Both the position numbers and the translations under genes were made by a program. Below the pieces are notes generated by a model that saw only the letters and a program-made list of their open reading frames with translations, was not told the DNA's origin and searched no databases. 64,000 bases of DNA, taken from the NCBI RefSeq assembly GCF_008831285.2, contig NW_022204968.1:1-64000 (forward strand), given 5' to 3'. Source of the DNA: Nymphaea colorata (taxonomy: Eukaryota > Streptophyta > Magnoliopsida > Nymphaeales > Nymphaeaceae). Shown piece after piece: positions 11,173 through 20,707 of this stretch. Position 1 is the stretch's first letter; each line of letters begins with the position of its first letter.

Positions 11173-11911
11173 TCAAAAGTTGCATTGCGATGAAAACAGT
11201 TCCATTGGAGGTAAATATTTCAAGCTCACCAACATATTATCCGTATTGTTTTTTGAGTCCTAAAGGTTGAGGAAAGAGTTGTGGCTCACCTAAGATTGGT
11301 TCTCCATCAGTTCGTTGCACCTTCCGAGGGTCTCTCCGAGTTCGTCCTTCAGTTCTGGGTGGTTTCCTTCGATGTTCTTGAGCATGTCTGCGATTTCCTT
11401 GACTTTAGCCTTAACGAAGTTCCTGTACTCTGCGAGTGCGATGTTCTTGGAGAGTTCGTTATCGATGCTGATGTTATCGTCCTTGTATCCCTCGGAGATG
11501 GTCTAAAGGGACAAGCTTTCTTTTTTCGACTTTTTGTTATTTCTTTTGATATTCACCAAATCCTTTCTGAATAAAATGGGGATTACACGCTGCCTCTCCG
11601 AAAGTATTAGTTTTTGAAGTACATATAGTTTTTTTCCTTGACCATCTTGATTACCTTATTGAACTTGTACATGTTGAGCTGCCGGATGAAGGAGGAGAGG
11701 TGCCGGTGCCTGAAGAAGTGCGGCAACACTTTGTCCTCCAGCTTTTTTGGGTTTTTGATGAGGATCTCATTGTCTCCGAACCACGATAGGTAGTCGCTGT
11801 ATTATTTTTGCTGAGTCGGTTGGGGAGTACCTCGAGGATGTGATACAGTTTAATCACAAATTAGGGGATCTTGTCTTTGTAGGGTTCAAATTCTGGGATT
11901 AAAATGTCCAT
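11173..11911 (-). CDS. Heat shock transcription factor (HSF)
   Basis: The protein starts MDILIPEFEPYKDKIPEF and immediately enters an HSF winged-helix DNA-binding domain: FVIKLYHILE, SDYLSWFGDNEILIKNPKKL, KVLPHFFRHRHLSSFIRQLN, MYKFNKV, ending FKNEYFRRGS. The recognition helix SSFIRQLNMY is nearly invariant in HSFs. A helical region with heptads (FVKAKVKEIADMLKNIEG, then LMENQSE) matches the trimerisation zone. Two one-base gaps (near 11827 and 11597) restore a length divisible by three, about 246 residues, short for an HSF. A nearby gene (13979-14220) encodes the HSF regulator HSBP1. It acts in the nucleus on heat-shock elements. Confidence 0.93.
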
Positions 11912-12162
11912 GGCGGCGGCCTAAAAGCTCAAAGAATGAGATTTTTAAAAAATATTGTAATCTATAAGCCAGGAGATTAGTATTAAAATTCGTTATATAG
12001 GCCCACACCCGCCAGCCCAGCCCAATTTTATCCTCAGGCCGCCCCACCTCCCGCCCAAATAAAAAAATGAAAGAAAAGTTTCTATTATTTTTTTATTTCT
12101 CCCACAGAAATCAATACAACTCCCATTAGCCCTTCCGCAGGAATATCAAATCTATATATCAA

Positions 12163-12644
12163 TCACTCATATTCCGAAGGAGTCTCGTTGACCTTCTATA
12201 CCTTCTTTAACTTGTGGAGCTGGTCCTTGAAGAGGTAGTGAACGGTTTACAACTTGGCAAGAGGATGTTGATGTTTAGGATTTGCGGTTCTTGAGAAGGT
12301 GCGGAACTAGGTCTCGTAATACTTCTTCCTGGCCTAGATGGCCTGCATTATCTTTCGTTTTATTTATTTTCCTCCAGCGAGAGCAGGGTAAACTTGTTCT
12401 TCTTCTTGTCCCTGCGTTTGATGGCCTCATATAACTCCTCAGGCTTGTCCTCGAGGCGGTCGATGAGTTTGGAAACCTCCGCATCCTTGATGGCTCGCCA
12501 GGGGTCGTCCTCGATGACGATGCTGCGCTTGATGGGGCGCACCACCGAGCGCGAGATCAGTTCCTTGAAGCGTATCTAGGGAGATTTGTAGAAGAAGGTG
12601 CGGGTTTTGTGCGAGTTGAAGGAGGGGAGGATCTTGTGAGACAT
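12163..12644 (-). CDS. Hypothetical basic helical protein
   Basis: About 160 residues run from MSHKILPSFNSHKTRTFFYK to UGA 12163-12165 with one lost base (near 12360). The central part is KLIDRLEDKPEELYEAIKRR then DKKKNKFTLLSLEENK; the end is EARKKYYETEFRTFSR and HKLKKVEKVNETPSEYE. It is highly charged and helix-prone, with no cysteines, membrane segment or catalytic motif. The family is unknown. Confidence 0.55.
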
Positions 12645-12968
12645 ACGGTTATTATATAGAAGAAATTACTATCGAATAGAATTAAGAACTGGAATACCAA
12701 TGAGCAACCGCATGAGGAAATGGAAGGGATGGGATATGATTCATGTGTAGTTGGAGTGTTATGCGAAGTTTAATAGTAAGGTAGTTTTACTTACCTTTTG
12801 CTAGCTTCTTCCAAAAGCCCTCCTCTGACAAGTTCGTCATCGTTTTCCACTCAAAACCTTCAATTTTTTTGACCTGGAGGCATCATCTTTATGCATGGGG
12901 GTGGTGCTTTCTAATGGCATAAATGAATCAATATTTAGAGTATAGTATAATAATTAGGCAATCTCAGC
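12645..12968. other. Intergenic, divergent promoter region
   Basis: An AT-rich spacer lies between two divergently transcribed genes. No gene or RNA is recognised. It presumably holds both promoters. Confidence 0.4.
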
Positions 12969-13807
12969 ATGCTAGCTCCCGCACCAGCAGAGCAAGAAAG
13001 AGCGCCCGCCTCCTTCCTCGTCAAACAGCCACTCAGCAACGAAACCGACAAATGCATCGTCATCAAAAAGGTACCAGCTCCTCCCACCCAGACTCCATCT
13101 CTTCAGCCTTCGACTTGAAATTCTGCAGCAACGAAGCCTTCAACCTCCGCCAGTGCAACCACCCGTGCATCGTCAAGTTCATCCGCTGCTACTACGTCCA
13201 GGGGAAGACCTTCAGCATCGAGATGGAGCACCTCTAGGGCAAGGACTCTCCAAGGCCCAAATCGATGGAAATTTCGAGCAACTCTGGAGGTGGATCTACC
13301 AGGTGGCCCACGCGCTGCACTACATCCACAAGAAGGGCATCATCCACCGCGACGTCAAATTGCAAAACTTGGTCCTCGACAAGAATGGCTGTGCCAAATT
13401 GATCGATTTCGGGGCATCCATCTCCAGGCAGGACCTCGAGAAGGAGGGCTACAGGATGGCAGGAACGCCTTGCTACACCCCTCCCGAGATGATCCTCCGC
13501 CAGTAGACTTCGATTAAGGCAGGAAGTACGATGAAAAAGTGGACGTCTATGCGCTGGGAGTTTGCGTCTACTTGCTGGTCTTCGGCAGGACACCCTTCGA
13601 GGGGGAAGACGTAGGAGAGTACTGGGACAATGTTACCAGCAAGGAGGTTAGCTTGAGGGGACGTGTCCGTAGGAACTGGTGGCCTTGATGCGGAGGATGA
13701 TGTAGAAGGATCCTTGCAAAAGGGCAACCACGCTCTAAATTTTGAGTACCTTTTTGGCAAAATTAGGTTGCTAGCCCATCGTGCTCAGGCTGATCAAGAA
13801 GAACTGA
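12969..13807 (+). CDS. Serine/threonine protein kinase
   Basis: Kinase subdomains are seen in order: the VAIK-like CIVIKK, an IEMEHLEG hinge, the catalytic loop HRDVKLQN, DFG in IDFGASIS, GTPCYTPPEM as the APE motif, DVYALGVCVYLLVFGRTPF, and the closing arginine in RMMEKDPCKRATTLEIL. The two UAR codons in that last motif read well as Glu. A clear glycine-rich loop is absent, so the N-terminus may be incomplete or degenerate. Four one-base losses restore a length divisible by three (about 280 residues). It resembles compact CAMK/ULK-type kinases of ciliates. The substrate is unknown. Confidence 0.85.
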
Positions 13808-13978
13808 CACCCTCTCTGCTCATTTATATGCCGTTATCTCCAAAGACCCAACCAACCAACCAAATCCCTCTCCTTCTCTCATGGATAGTTTTCCACTCTT
13901 TGCTGCTGTTGTGATTATTGGCTGCATTCCTCGGTAGCGCTAGATAATGACGAAGATGGGATCAAACTGGAGAAACTA

Positions 13979-14220
13979 TCATTTTTCCCTTTTGTTGCCA
14001 CTCTCCTCCTCTTCTCCGAGATCGTTCATGATGTCTCCGATGGATTTTTCGATATCATCGATCCTCTTGCCTACATATGATGATCCGTACCCATTTCGTC
14101 GACCCTGCCGATGATGTTGGAGGACATCTAATCGAACCTCTCCTGCATTTGCTTCAGCATGTTCTGCACGAATTGGTTCAGTTCCTTCGTGTTGGGGTCC
14201 TCAGACAGCTTCTTGTCCAT
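13979..14220 (-). CDS. HSBP1: Heat shock factor-binding protein 1 (HSBP1)
   Basis: This small protein of about 80 residues has the whole HSBP1 pattern: NQFVQNMLKQMQERFDEMSS, then NIIGRVDEMG, RIDDIEKSIGDIM, and an acidic end before UGA 13979-13981. In animals and plants HSBP1 forms a coiled-coil trimer that binds HSF trimers and damps the heat-shock response. One base is missing near 14090, and a small insertion (SSYVGK) relative to the family may reflect the same error. The probable HSF target gene lies 2 kb away on the same strand, with two other genes between. Confidence 0.9.
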
Positions 14221-14739
14221 ACGTTCAAATTTTAAATTAATAAATACACACCCCGAAGAATAGAAATGAAAATGCAGCATAGGTATTAAAAATAGAGAGG
14301 TTTTGGAGAGATTTGAATTAATTGGGATTGGATTAGGAGAAAAGATGGGGTTTTGGGTAATTGACGAAAATAGGCTGCGTGGAAATAGAGGGACAGATTT
14401 TTCAGCTATTTAAAGCTATTATTTGAAGAAAATCATATATTGCTCGTATTTTATAGGATTCATATAGACAGCATTACAATAATTCATCTATTGGTTCTTA
14501 ATCTTCATCTAAATTTCCATGCTGATCTGTTTGCGTTTTCTAATCCTATTTTGTATTTTCAATTATCTTGCATGATTACCTGTTCTCCAATGCTGCTTTC
14601 TCTCTATTTGGATGTTTTTAGAAGAATTGGCGTTGCCAGCTCATCCATTTTTGGAAGTTATTCATAAAAAATGATATGTCAAAATCTCACTTTTTTAGAC
14701 TGCAATTTCCCTCAAATAGGAAACAAAGCGTCATTCTTC
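14221..14739. other. AT-rich region, no gene supported
   Basis: An open frame on the plus strand runs through here and into the next gene but has hydrophobic, low-information composition and overlaps a better minus-strand candidate. I see no reliable feature. Confidence 0.35.
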
Positions 14740-15206
14740 TCATCTTTTCTTTATCTGTGGCGGTTGATTGTTAGAGGTGATTTTGAACGGTCCAGCATTG
14801 CCCATGCACCAAGATAGCCACTATTTCTCCAAACAATTTCTCTCAATTTCTTCAATTCTCTCGCAGATAATGCAATAAGCATGCACATAGCAATTAAAAC
14901 TATACTTCTCTGCAGTGCAGAGCCAAAGTTGATGACTCTCTGCTATCTCTCCTGGAAAAAAGACGTTCAGTTTTGGCTATTATCAAGCATTCAAGCGCAT
15001 ATCTGTCTTACTATCCCATACAAGAATACGGTAGGCCAATCCTTTGCTCTCTTCCCATTTTTCCAAATCTTTTTTTCGATGTAGGAGTTTCTGATTCTAC
15101 CGGAGGCTATATCGCAAAACGGGGCCAAAATTCAAATCAGGAGAGCGAAATTCATGCTCAATATGGAATTCCGCATGAAATGGGCAAGAATGTATTGAGC
15201 TCTCAT
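14740..15206 (-). CDS. Hypothetical protein with Cys-rich C-terminal part
   Basis: A minus-strand frame beginning MRAQYILAHFMRNSILSMNF passes three breaks to GREQRIGLPYSCMG, DRYALECLIIAKTERLF, then LWLCTAEKYSFNCYVHAYC and IICERIEEIERNCLEKEWLS, ending QPPQIKKR and UGA 14740-14742. The CxxC-like spacing (AYCIICERIEE) could be a small metal site or a LIM/B-box-like fragment, but no family fits with certainty. Its start is only 28 bases from the start of the gene on the other strand. Confidence 0.4.
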
Positions 15207-15234
15207 TATGTTCGATTTATAGTTAACTTTTCAA

Positions 15235-15691
15235 GATGGCTTAACAGACCCCAAAAGAAACCACCCTCCTTCCCCTTTCTTTTCTGCGATCCCTGTCCCC
15301 AAAAAGAGGTAATTCTTCGTCGGAATATGGTAATTTTATGCCTTTTAGGACTTTAAGAAATGCTTTATGATTCCAGCAAATGAGCTCAAAGTTCAAGTCT
15401 CTCCTTTCACATTGAGTCTCTGCCGTCAAAAGCGACTGGAGATGTGTCTTAGGACCAATTCGACCTCAACGTCCTCCTTCGCCCTTACCTCCGCGACGCG
15501 CCGAGGAGATATAGAGGTCTGTGCTGGCTGGTTCTGTCTAAGGGCGTGGTGCAGGGACATCCGAATAGCTGCGGACTGAATTCACCGGTCTGCAGATGAG
15601 AAAGGTGATTAGTTTGCAGGAGGGCGTTGCCAAGGCGCTTCCGGGATTACTTGAACGTCGTCTCAGCAGGAAGATGACCGTCAAGGTGTGA
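15235..15691 (+). CDS. Hypothetical protein
   Basis: About 145 residues: MAEQTPKETTLLPLSFLRSL, then after one lost base KEVILRRNM. A 19-nt intron (15330-15348) splices this to DFKKCFMIPANELKVQVSPF, followed by DQFDLNVLLRPYLRDAPRRY, GLCWLVLSKGVVQG and EFTGLQMRKVISLQEG, ending RRLSRKMTVKV at UGA 15689-15691. The composition is convincing and the C-terminus is basic. No family is recognised. The frame was assembled across several breaks, so details are uncertain. Confidence 0.4.
15330..15348 (+). other. 19-nt intron
   Basis: GTAATTTTATGCCTTTTAG; splicing joins LRRNM to DFKKCF. Homopolymer T-runs inside make a lost base (true length 20) plausible. Confidence 0.5.
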
Positions 15692-16329
15692 TTTTTAATA
15701 TTTCTTACCAGTTTTCTGCTTTTTGTTGGGGAAATAAAGCGAGAGTTTGCGTCCACATGGGGACTAACTTTTGAAAGAGGGTAAAAAATGGACCAAACTG
15801 TGCGGGAGGAGGGTGACTTGCCTTTCCCTCTGGAGTTTTGGCATTAAATTGAGGGAAAATTGACCATATTGCGTTTATTTATTGTTGCAATATATCTAAG
15901 ACCAAAATCTTTAAAAATAAACACAAACGGGCGGAAAAATAATTCTTTTTCCCACATAAATGCATAAAACTACCGAGAAATAGATGCAGAGTTTCAATTG
16001 CATTTTTTGGAAAAAATGTTTATTGGTTTATATGCTCTGAGCATTTGCTTATTCTTGACTGGAAACCCCGAAAAAGATAGCAAAATATCGTATGATGGGC
16101 ATATTGATGAGATATAGATGAAAAACAGTTAGGTGTGTAAGTTATTATCACATTTTATTTTCTGATGTTTATCTTACCTTCTCTTGAGAAATATGATGAA
16201 AAACATAAAAATGTGAGTTCCTAACCGCCGGAAGATGAGCAGTAATAAAGTAAGCTTACTGTAGGGGTGACGGATGGAAAAGAGTGAGTAGATAAAAATA
16301 TGAGATGATCAGAGAAAGGTAGCTACGGT
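15692..16329. other. AT-rich intergenic region, no gene seen
   Basis: About 640 bases of AT-rich sequence lie between two converging genes. No RNA gene, repeat or coding composition was recognised. Confidence 0.45.
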
Positions 16330-17207
16330 TCATACGGCCCAACCGTTCTTCATTATTTCTCGAGTCGTTGGTCTTTCCCCCGCCTCGTAGCTGACCATCC
16401 TTTGAAAAAGCTATTGAAACTATTGCATCCTGCTGTCCTCCTCCGCGAAGATGACGTGAACCTGATGATGGAAGGTCCAGAAATCTTGGAATTTCCTCTC
16501 CACGATCATGCGGTAGAGCTTGTTGTCCTCGGTGGCCATCTAGAATGGCAATTTGCCCATCACCAGAGCGAATAGGAGACTCCGAGAGCGAAGATATCGG
16601 CGCTGGCGGCATGATAGGGCCTATCTGTACTTTTCTGGCAATAGTGAATCTCTGGAGCCATGTATCCTTTGCGTGTTCCTTTATGTTAATTGAACAGTAC
16701 AGTCTGTCCGTCCTTCTAGAAATGGCTAGCGAATCCAAAATCGCTGAGTTTGATGCAGAGCTACTCATTCTCGAGGGAGACGAGAACATTTTCGAGCTTG
16801 ATATCCCGGTGTGCAATTTTTTGAGAGTGGAGGTAGTGAATGGCTGAGAGTACCTGTTGGAAGAGTATTTTTTGTGTGGATTTGGGAGGTTGGTGGGTTT
16901 GTATGTAGGTGAGTAGGGATCCCTGTGGTGCATATTCGAGTACTAGTATGTTCTTCGTGGGAGTGGGGAACTATTTATCCATTTTATTACCCTGAAAGGC
17001 AACCAGTTCCTGATATCTAAGGGCTTTGATGATGTGTTAGTGCTCGAGGGATTTCAAAAGTTGGAACTCGTTTCTCAGGTGCCTCTGCTCCTTCCTGCAC
17101 ACAGAGGAAACCACCTTCAGCACCACCCGAGCCTACGCCTGACCGTATGTGAACAGCTCGGAGTTGCACCCCCGCCCCAGCAATGCCAGCCTGTTCTCAA
17201 TCATCAT
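16330..17207 (-). CDS. Serine/threonine protein kinase
   Basis: This is a full kinase domain of about 290 residues. The G-loop is degenerate (LLGRGCNSELF). VVLKVVSS carries the ATP-lysine, FQLLKSLEHEHI the C-helix, and NILVLEYAPQGSLLTYI the hinge. The catalytic loop is HRDIKLEN and the DFG motif is KLSDFGFA. GTRKGYMAPEI is the activation/APE motif, followed by ADIFALGV, LVMGKLPFEMA and a C-terminal GERPTTREIM. UAG at LPFEMA and in SLENEEL suits Glu. One lost base near 16575 makes the length exact. It resembles CAMK/SNF1-like ciliate kinases. Confidence 0.88.
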
Positions 17208-17566
17208 CAGCAATAACTAATTATAACACATGCCAAACATATCCATCACATCGAACCCCAAAGAGCATACGCGCATGCAGAGAACAACAGGAATGGGTTT
17301 TGAAAGTAGAGGGGATTTTGATTTTTTTTGTTGTTGGAGCCCTTCTATAGTGCCCCCTATGGAGTTAGAATGAAAAAATAATTACGGGGCATTAATTTCG
17401 AAAAATCGTCATATTTTCATCATTTATGATGATTCCTATGCCATTTGGACACCTTTTCCCTATGCTTATTTTTTGGAAGACAGTAAGAAATAATCGATTA
17501 TCAGTAAAATCCCTCATTCCCACCACCAAAATCGTAATGTGAGTTAGGATTACGAATAAAAAAGGA
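17208..17566. other. AT-rich intergenic region, no gene seen
   Basis: About 360 bases lie between the start of a kinase gene and the end of the next minus-strand gene. No structure was recognised. Confidence 0.4.
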
Positions 17567-19140
17567 TCAATTTTCTGTATTATTTTGAGTATTCTTGGGA
17601 CACAAGATATCGTAGACGAATGTGACGCCGCTCCTGTTGCCGCTCCTCTCGATGTCCTTGATCAGACCGAGGAACATCGAATAGAGAATCCCGCGGTGAC
17701 TGTATTTCTTGGCTCGGAAGTAAGCCTCCCGCAAGTAGGAAAATTGCTTGCGCCGTTCGAAGTAGATGAAGATCTCTTCGAACCTGAGCTCCAGCAGATT
17801 CCTGAGGAAGCGCACGATGAGGATGAGGACGTACTTGTCTTCGGCCTTGCTGTCGAGTTTGGCGATAATGGCGCTGTCGATGATGCAGCGCCTGGTCCTG
17901 TGGTGGTCCACCCTGTAGCATCGCAGCAGGAAGGCTATCTATATCTCCAGTTCCTCCACGGTGGTCAGGAAGGGGTCGATCTTGTCCACGAACTCCGAGA
18001 AAACGTAGCTGAGGAAGGATTGCTTCATCGATTTGCGGGTTTAGGTACCTCCAGTAAATACCTCGCGAACAGCAAAACCACAGTCTTCGTGTTGTAGTCG
18101 TCCAAACGCATTATCTCGATGAGGATCTTCAGCAGGTGAGCTTGGCCGGCCTTGTAGAAGGATAGCAGGTAGTCCTGCGACTAGTTCCACTTGAAGCTGA
18201 GGAAGGGATTCAGGGACTACAGAAACTTTTGGTAGAGTCTGAGTTCTGCCTTGTTCTCCTGCGCCACTTTCAAAACGCAAGAGAAGGTGATTTCGAGCAG
18301 GTTCTCCTTGAGGAAGAGGGCGTGGAACTTGTTCTTCAGCTCAATCGTCGACAGGTCTTCCTGAATCTGCCAATGAGTACGATGACCAGCTTGAACATCT
18401 CCCACAGCTAGGAGAAAAGCTCGATGAAGATGACGGGATCGATGAGAGCTAGTTCCTTATACCTCCTGAGGAAGTTGGGGTGCTCGATCAAGATCTTGAT
18501 GATGGCTATTGTGTTTTCTCGGATGATCTACTTGGAGTGAGGCTTACTTCGTTGAGGGCGGCCTGTGCGTTCATTTCGATGAACATGGAGGTGGGGTAAT
18601 CGATGAGATACCTGGTCTTCATGATGGTCCTGTAGTGGCTGATGATGTGTTCCTCCTCCAGCTCCAGAATGTTCCTGAGTTTGCAGATGCGTTAGAACTA
18701 CCCTGCGTAGTCGATCCTGCGGTCTCCGAACTAGAAGTTGACTAAATGGCGGGGAAGGTACAGGAGAGGCAGTCTCCTCTCTGAAGCTAAGCGCCAGTAC
18801 GCGTCCCCATTCCTCCAATTTCACCGCAATTATCAGCTCATCTGCATCCACACACCAGTACCCAACCGCTACACCTGCGAAATCATCTACAGGCCTATGC
18901 AGATCGTCCTGTCCTTCTCTCGGTAGATCTGGATCAGGGGGAGGACTGTCAGGAGGTGCGAAGGGGGTGACTATGTGAGTGCGAACTGTATGGGGAATGC
19001 GATACGAGGAGGTCGAGCCCGCCCTAGGGCCGCCGTTGCAGGGTGAGGCTGGCTTCGAGGTATTCTTGCCAGGTCTGTTGCTCGTTGAGATAGAGGACCT
19101 TGACCATCTTCTGCTCGTTGGTCATTGTGTGCAACTGCAT
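17567..19140 (-). CDS. Hypothetical all-helical (ARM/HEAT-like) protein, three 20-nt introns
   Basis: About 500 residues run from MQLHTMTNEQKMVKVLYLNE to UGA at 17567-17569. Long amphipathic helices dominate, for example ISHYRTIMKTRYLIDYPTSM, IAIIKILIEHPNFLRRYKEL, HALFLKENLLEITFSCVLKV and YVLILIVRFLRNLLELRFEE, giving an armadillo/HEAT-like impression. Three GT..AG introns of exactly 20 nt (18361-18380, 18528-18547, 18986-19005) restore continuity; a few one-base losses remain. UAR codons occur at acidic helix positions. No family name can be given; a scaffold or transport adaptor is a guess. Confidence 0.6.
18361..18380 (-). other. 20-nt intron
   Basis: On the minus strand, GTACTCATTGGCAGATTCAG; removal joins MFKLVI to EDLSTIELKN. 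Confidence 0.75.
18528..18547 (-). other. 20-nt intron
   Basis: On the minus strand, GTAAGCCTCACTCCAAGTAG; removal joins AQAALNE to IIRENTIAI in frame. Confidence 0.7.
18986..19005 (-). other. 20-nt intron
   Basis: On the minus strand, GTATCGCATTCCCCATACAG; removal joins GGLDLL to FALTESPPS. Confidence 0.7.
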
Positions 19141-19325
19141 CGGGTGTTGGAGGGAATATCTCTTTATAAAGTTCAACTGAGTCAAACCCAATCCGAACTA
19201 TCCGAACCCATCCAGATTTATATCCGTATTCCCGTGGCTGCGGATTTGGAGGGAGTTTGGAGGATGGGGAAATGGAATGGCTTTATGAAGGTCGGTGCGG
19301 TATGGCTGATAAAAGGAGATAAATA

Positions 19326-19745
19326 TCAACGGATTGCCCTGATGGCTTTCAGCAGACTTTGGCGAACTTTTTCCACGATATTGTTGCAGCGCGTGCAGAA
19401 ATGGATCTTGTCCCTGCAGGAGTCGAAGCAGAGACAGCTGATGCCCACGCATGCGAAGGGGGCGAGCAGGACGCACCACACCCAGGCTGCTGCTCCCATC
19501 TCGCTGTTCATGCGCGTCATGCACACGTTGTTGCACTTCGGACAGCGCACCTTGATGGGGTAATTCGAGTAGGATGCGTCGGAAGGGTATTTTCCAGTGT
19601 CCTTGGGCGGCTCTTCGTCCTTCTTGGGGGCGGGTGGCTCGGTCAGTTCCTGGTTGGAGGGCGGAAGGGACTATTTTGGGTTGACTTGCTGCGTTGATTT
19701 TTCGCCGAAACCGCCGTAAGCGTCGTGGATGCTCGGGAAGGACAT
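19326..19745 (-). CDS. LITAF-domain membrane-associated zinc protein
   Basis: This is an intact 139-residue frame. A proline/charged N-terminus (PPAPKKDEEPPK) precedes a LITAF/SIMPLE-like domain: an N-terminal CPKCNNVCMT knuckle, a hydrophobic in-plane anchor (GAAAWVWCVLLAPFACVGIS), CFDSC, and the C-terminal CTRCNN knuckle. LITAF proteins bind zinc through the two CxxC pairs and sit as monotopic anchors on endosomal membranes. The spacing resembles the family although the classic HxCPxC is HFCTRC here. One UAG lies in the linker. A role in endosome/lysosome trafficking is inferred. Confidence 0.8.
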
Positions 19746-19993
19746 CAGATTATTATTATCATCCAATCATAAAATGAAACATCTAACCTCAATTCGATTA
19801 AGAGATAATCATCCATCATGATCCCACCATCTGATGTTAACTTTACATTAATCTCTATGATGAGTTATAATGGTCACAACTGTAAAATCAGTCACTTGAT
19901 ATCCCCGCATAGAGAACTTATTGTTGCTATTCTGATTATCTGGAGTAAGCGAAAATGGGGGAAAAACAGTCTTGTGAGAGCATAGTTTTATTC

Positions 19994-20585
19994 ATGCGAT
20001 AATAGTAGCGGTTACCCTATACTCCCCAATTCGGCGACCACGGCAACGTCATCCGCAACTAGCACTCAAAGCTCACCTCAGGGGCATGGCCACTCGCGTC
20101 ATCGAATGCTCCGAATAATCTTCAGCGAGTTCGAAGGCTACTCCCCGAAGCTGAAGTCCGTCGCCGTCACTGAGGTGCAGGTCATGCGGAAGGACCTCGA
20201 TAAGCCGCTGGGACTGCTCAAGTCTTCTTCGCCAAAGTGGCCAGCATCAAGGAGGAGCACCAGTTCATCCTCATCCACACCGAGCGCTTCCTGGTCAGCG
20301 TGACTATTACATCCAGAACAGGCTGGTCATCAGGATCGGCGACCATAGCTTCGTGCTGGACTACCAGAAGTCCTAGGCAAGGAGAAACGCTAAAGTTTTG
20401 AGAGAGGAGAATGGATTGTAGTGGAGGAGGGTGATTCGTTCTGAGTAGGAGCTGACGTTGGGAGTGGTCTTGGAACGCTGATGGAGTACCAGATGAGGGA
20501 GTTTAGCCAACTATCCTACACGGGGTCGCACTTCAGCCATGAAATCTTCAACATCATCCAGTACAAGCTCATCAAGCAAAAATGA
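19994..20585 (+). CDS. Hypothetical protein
   Basis: The frame opens MREEERLPYTPQFGDHGNVI (three consecutive UAR codons as EEE), then, across one-base losses, FSEFEGYSPKLKSVAVTEVQ, FAKVASIKEEHQFILIHTER, YYIQNRLVIRIGDHSFVLDY, and ends MEYQMREFSQLSYTGSHF, EIFNIIQYKLIKQK, UGA 20583-20585. It is a mixed alpha/beta globular protein of about 195 residues. No family is recognised. Confidence 0.5.
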
Positions 20586-20707
20586 TCACTCCATTCACAT
20601 TACCCCTATTATCTGCATACATTCCGTATACAGTATCGGAACGATCGTGATATCTCGCCATCATTGTTGGGTTGTTGCAGAGATAGATTTATAATAAGTG
20701 GATAATA

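Noticed and set aside
11797-11830. 34-nt GT..AG intron in the HSF gene
   Set aside because: Keeping the segment and adding one base gives TPQPTQQKEYSDYLSWF, which is continuous with the HSF fold, so it is exon with a lost base.
14440-15211. Long plus-strand open frame
   Set aside because: With only UGA as stop, long random frames are expected. Its composition is poor, and the minus-strand frame at 14740-15206 is more protein-like.
18041-18280. Shadow frame antisense or out of frame within the helical protein gene
   Set aside because: The in-frame reading joined by 20-nt introns has far better composition.
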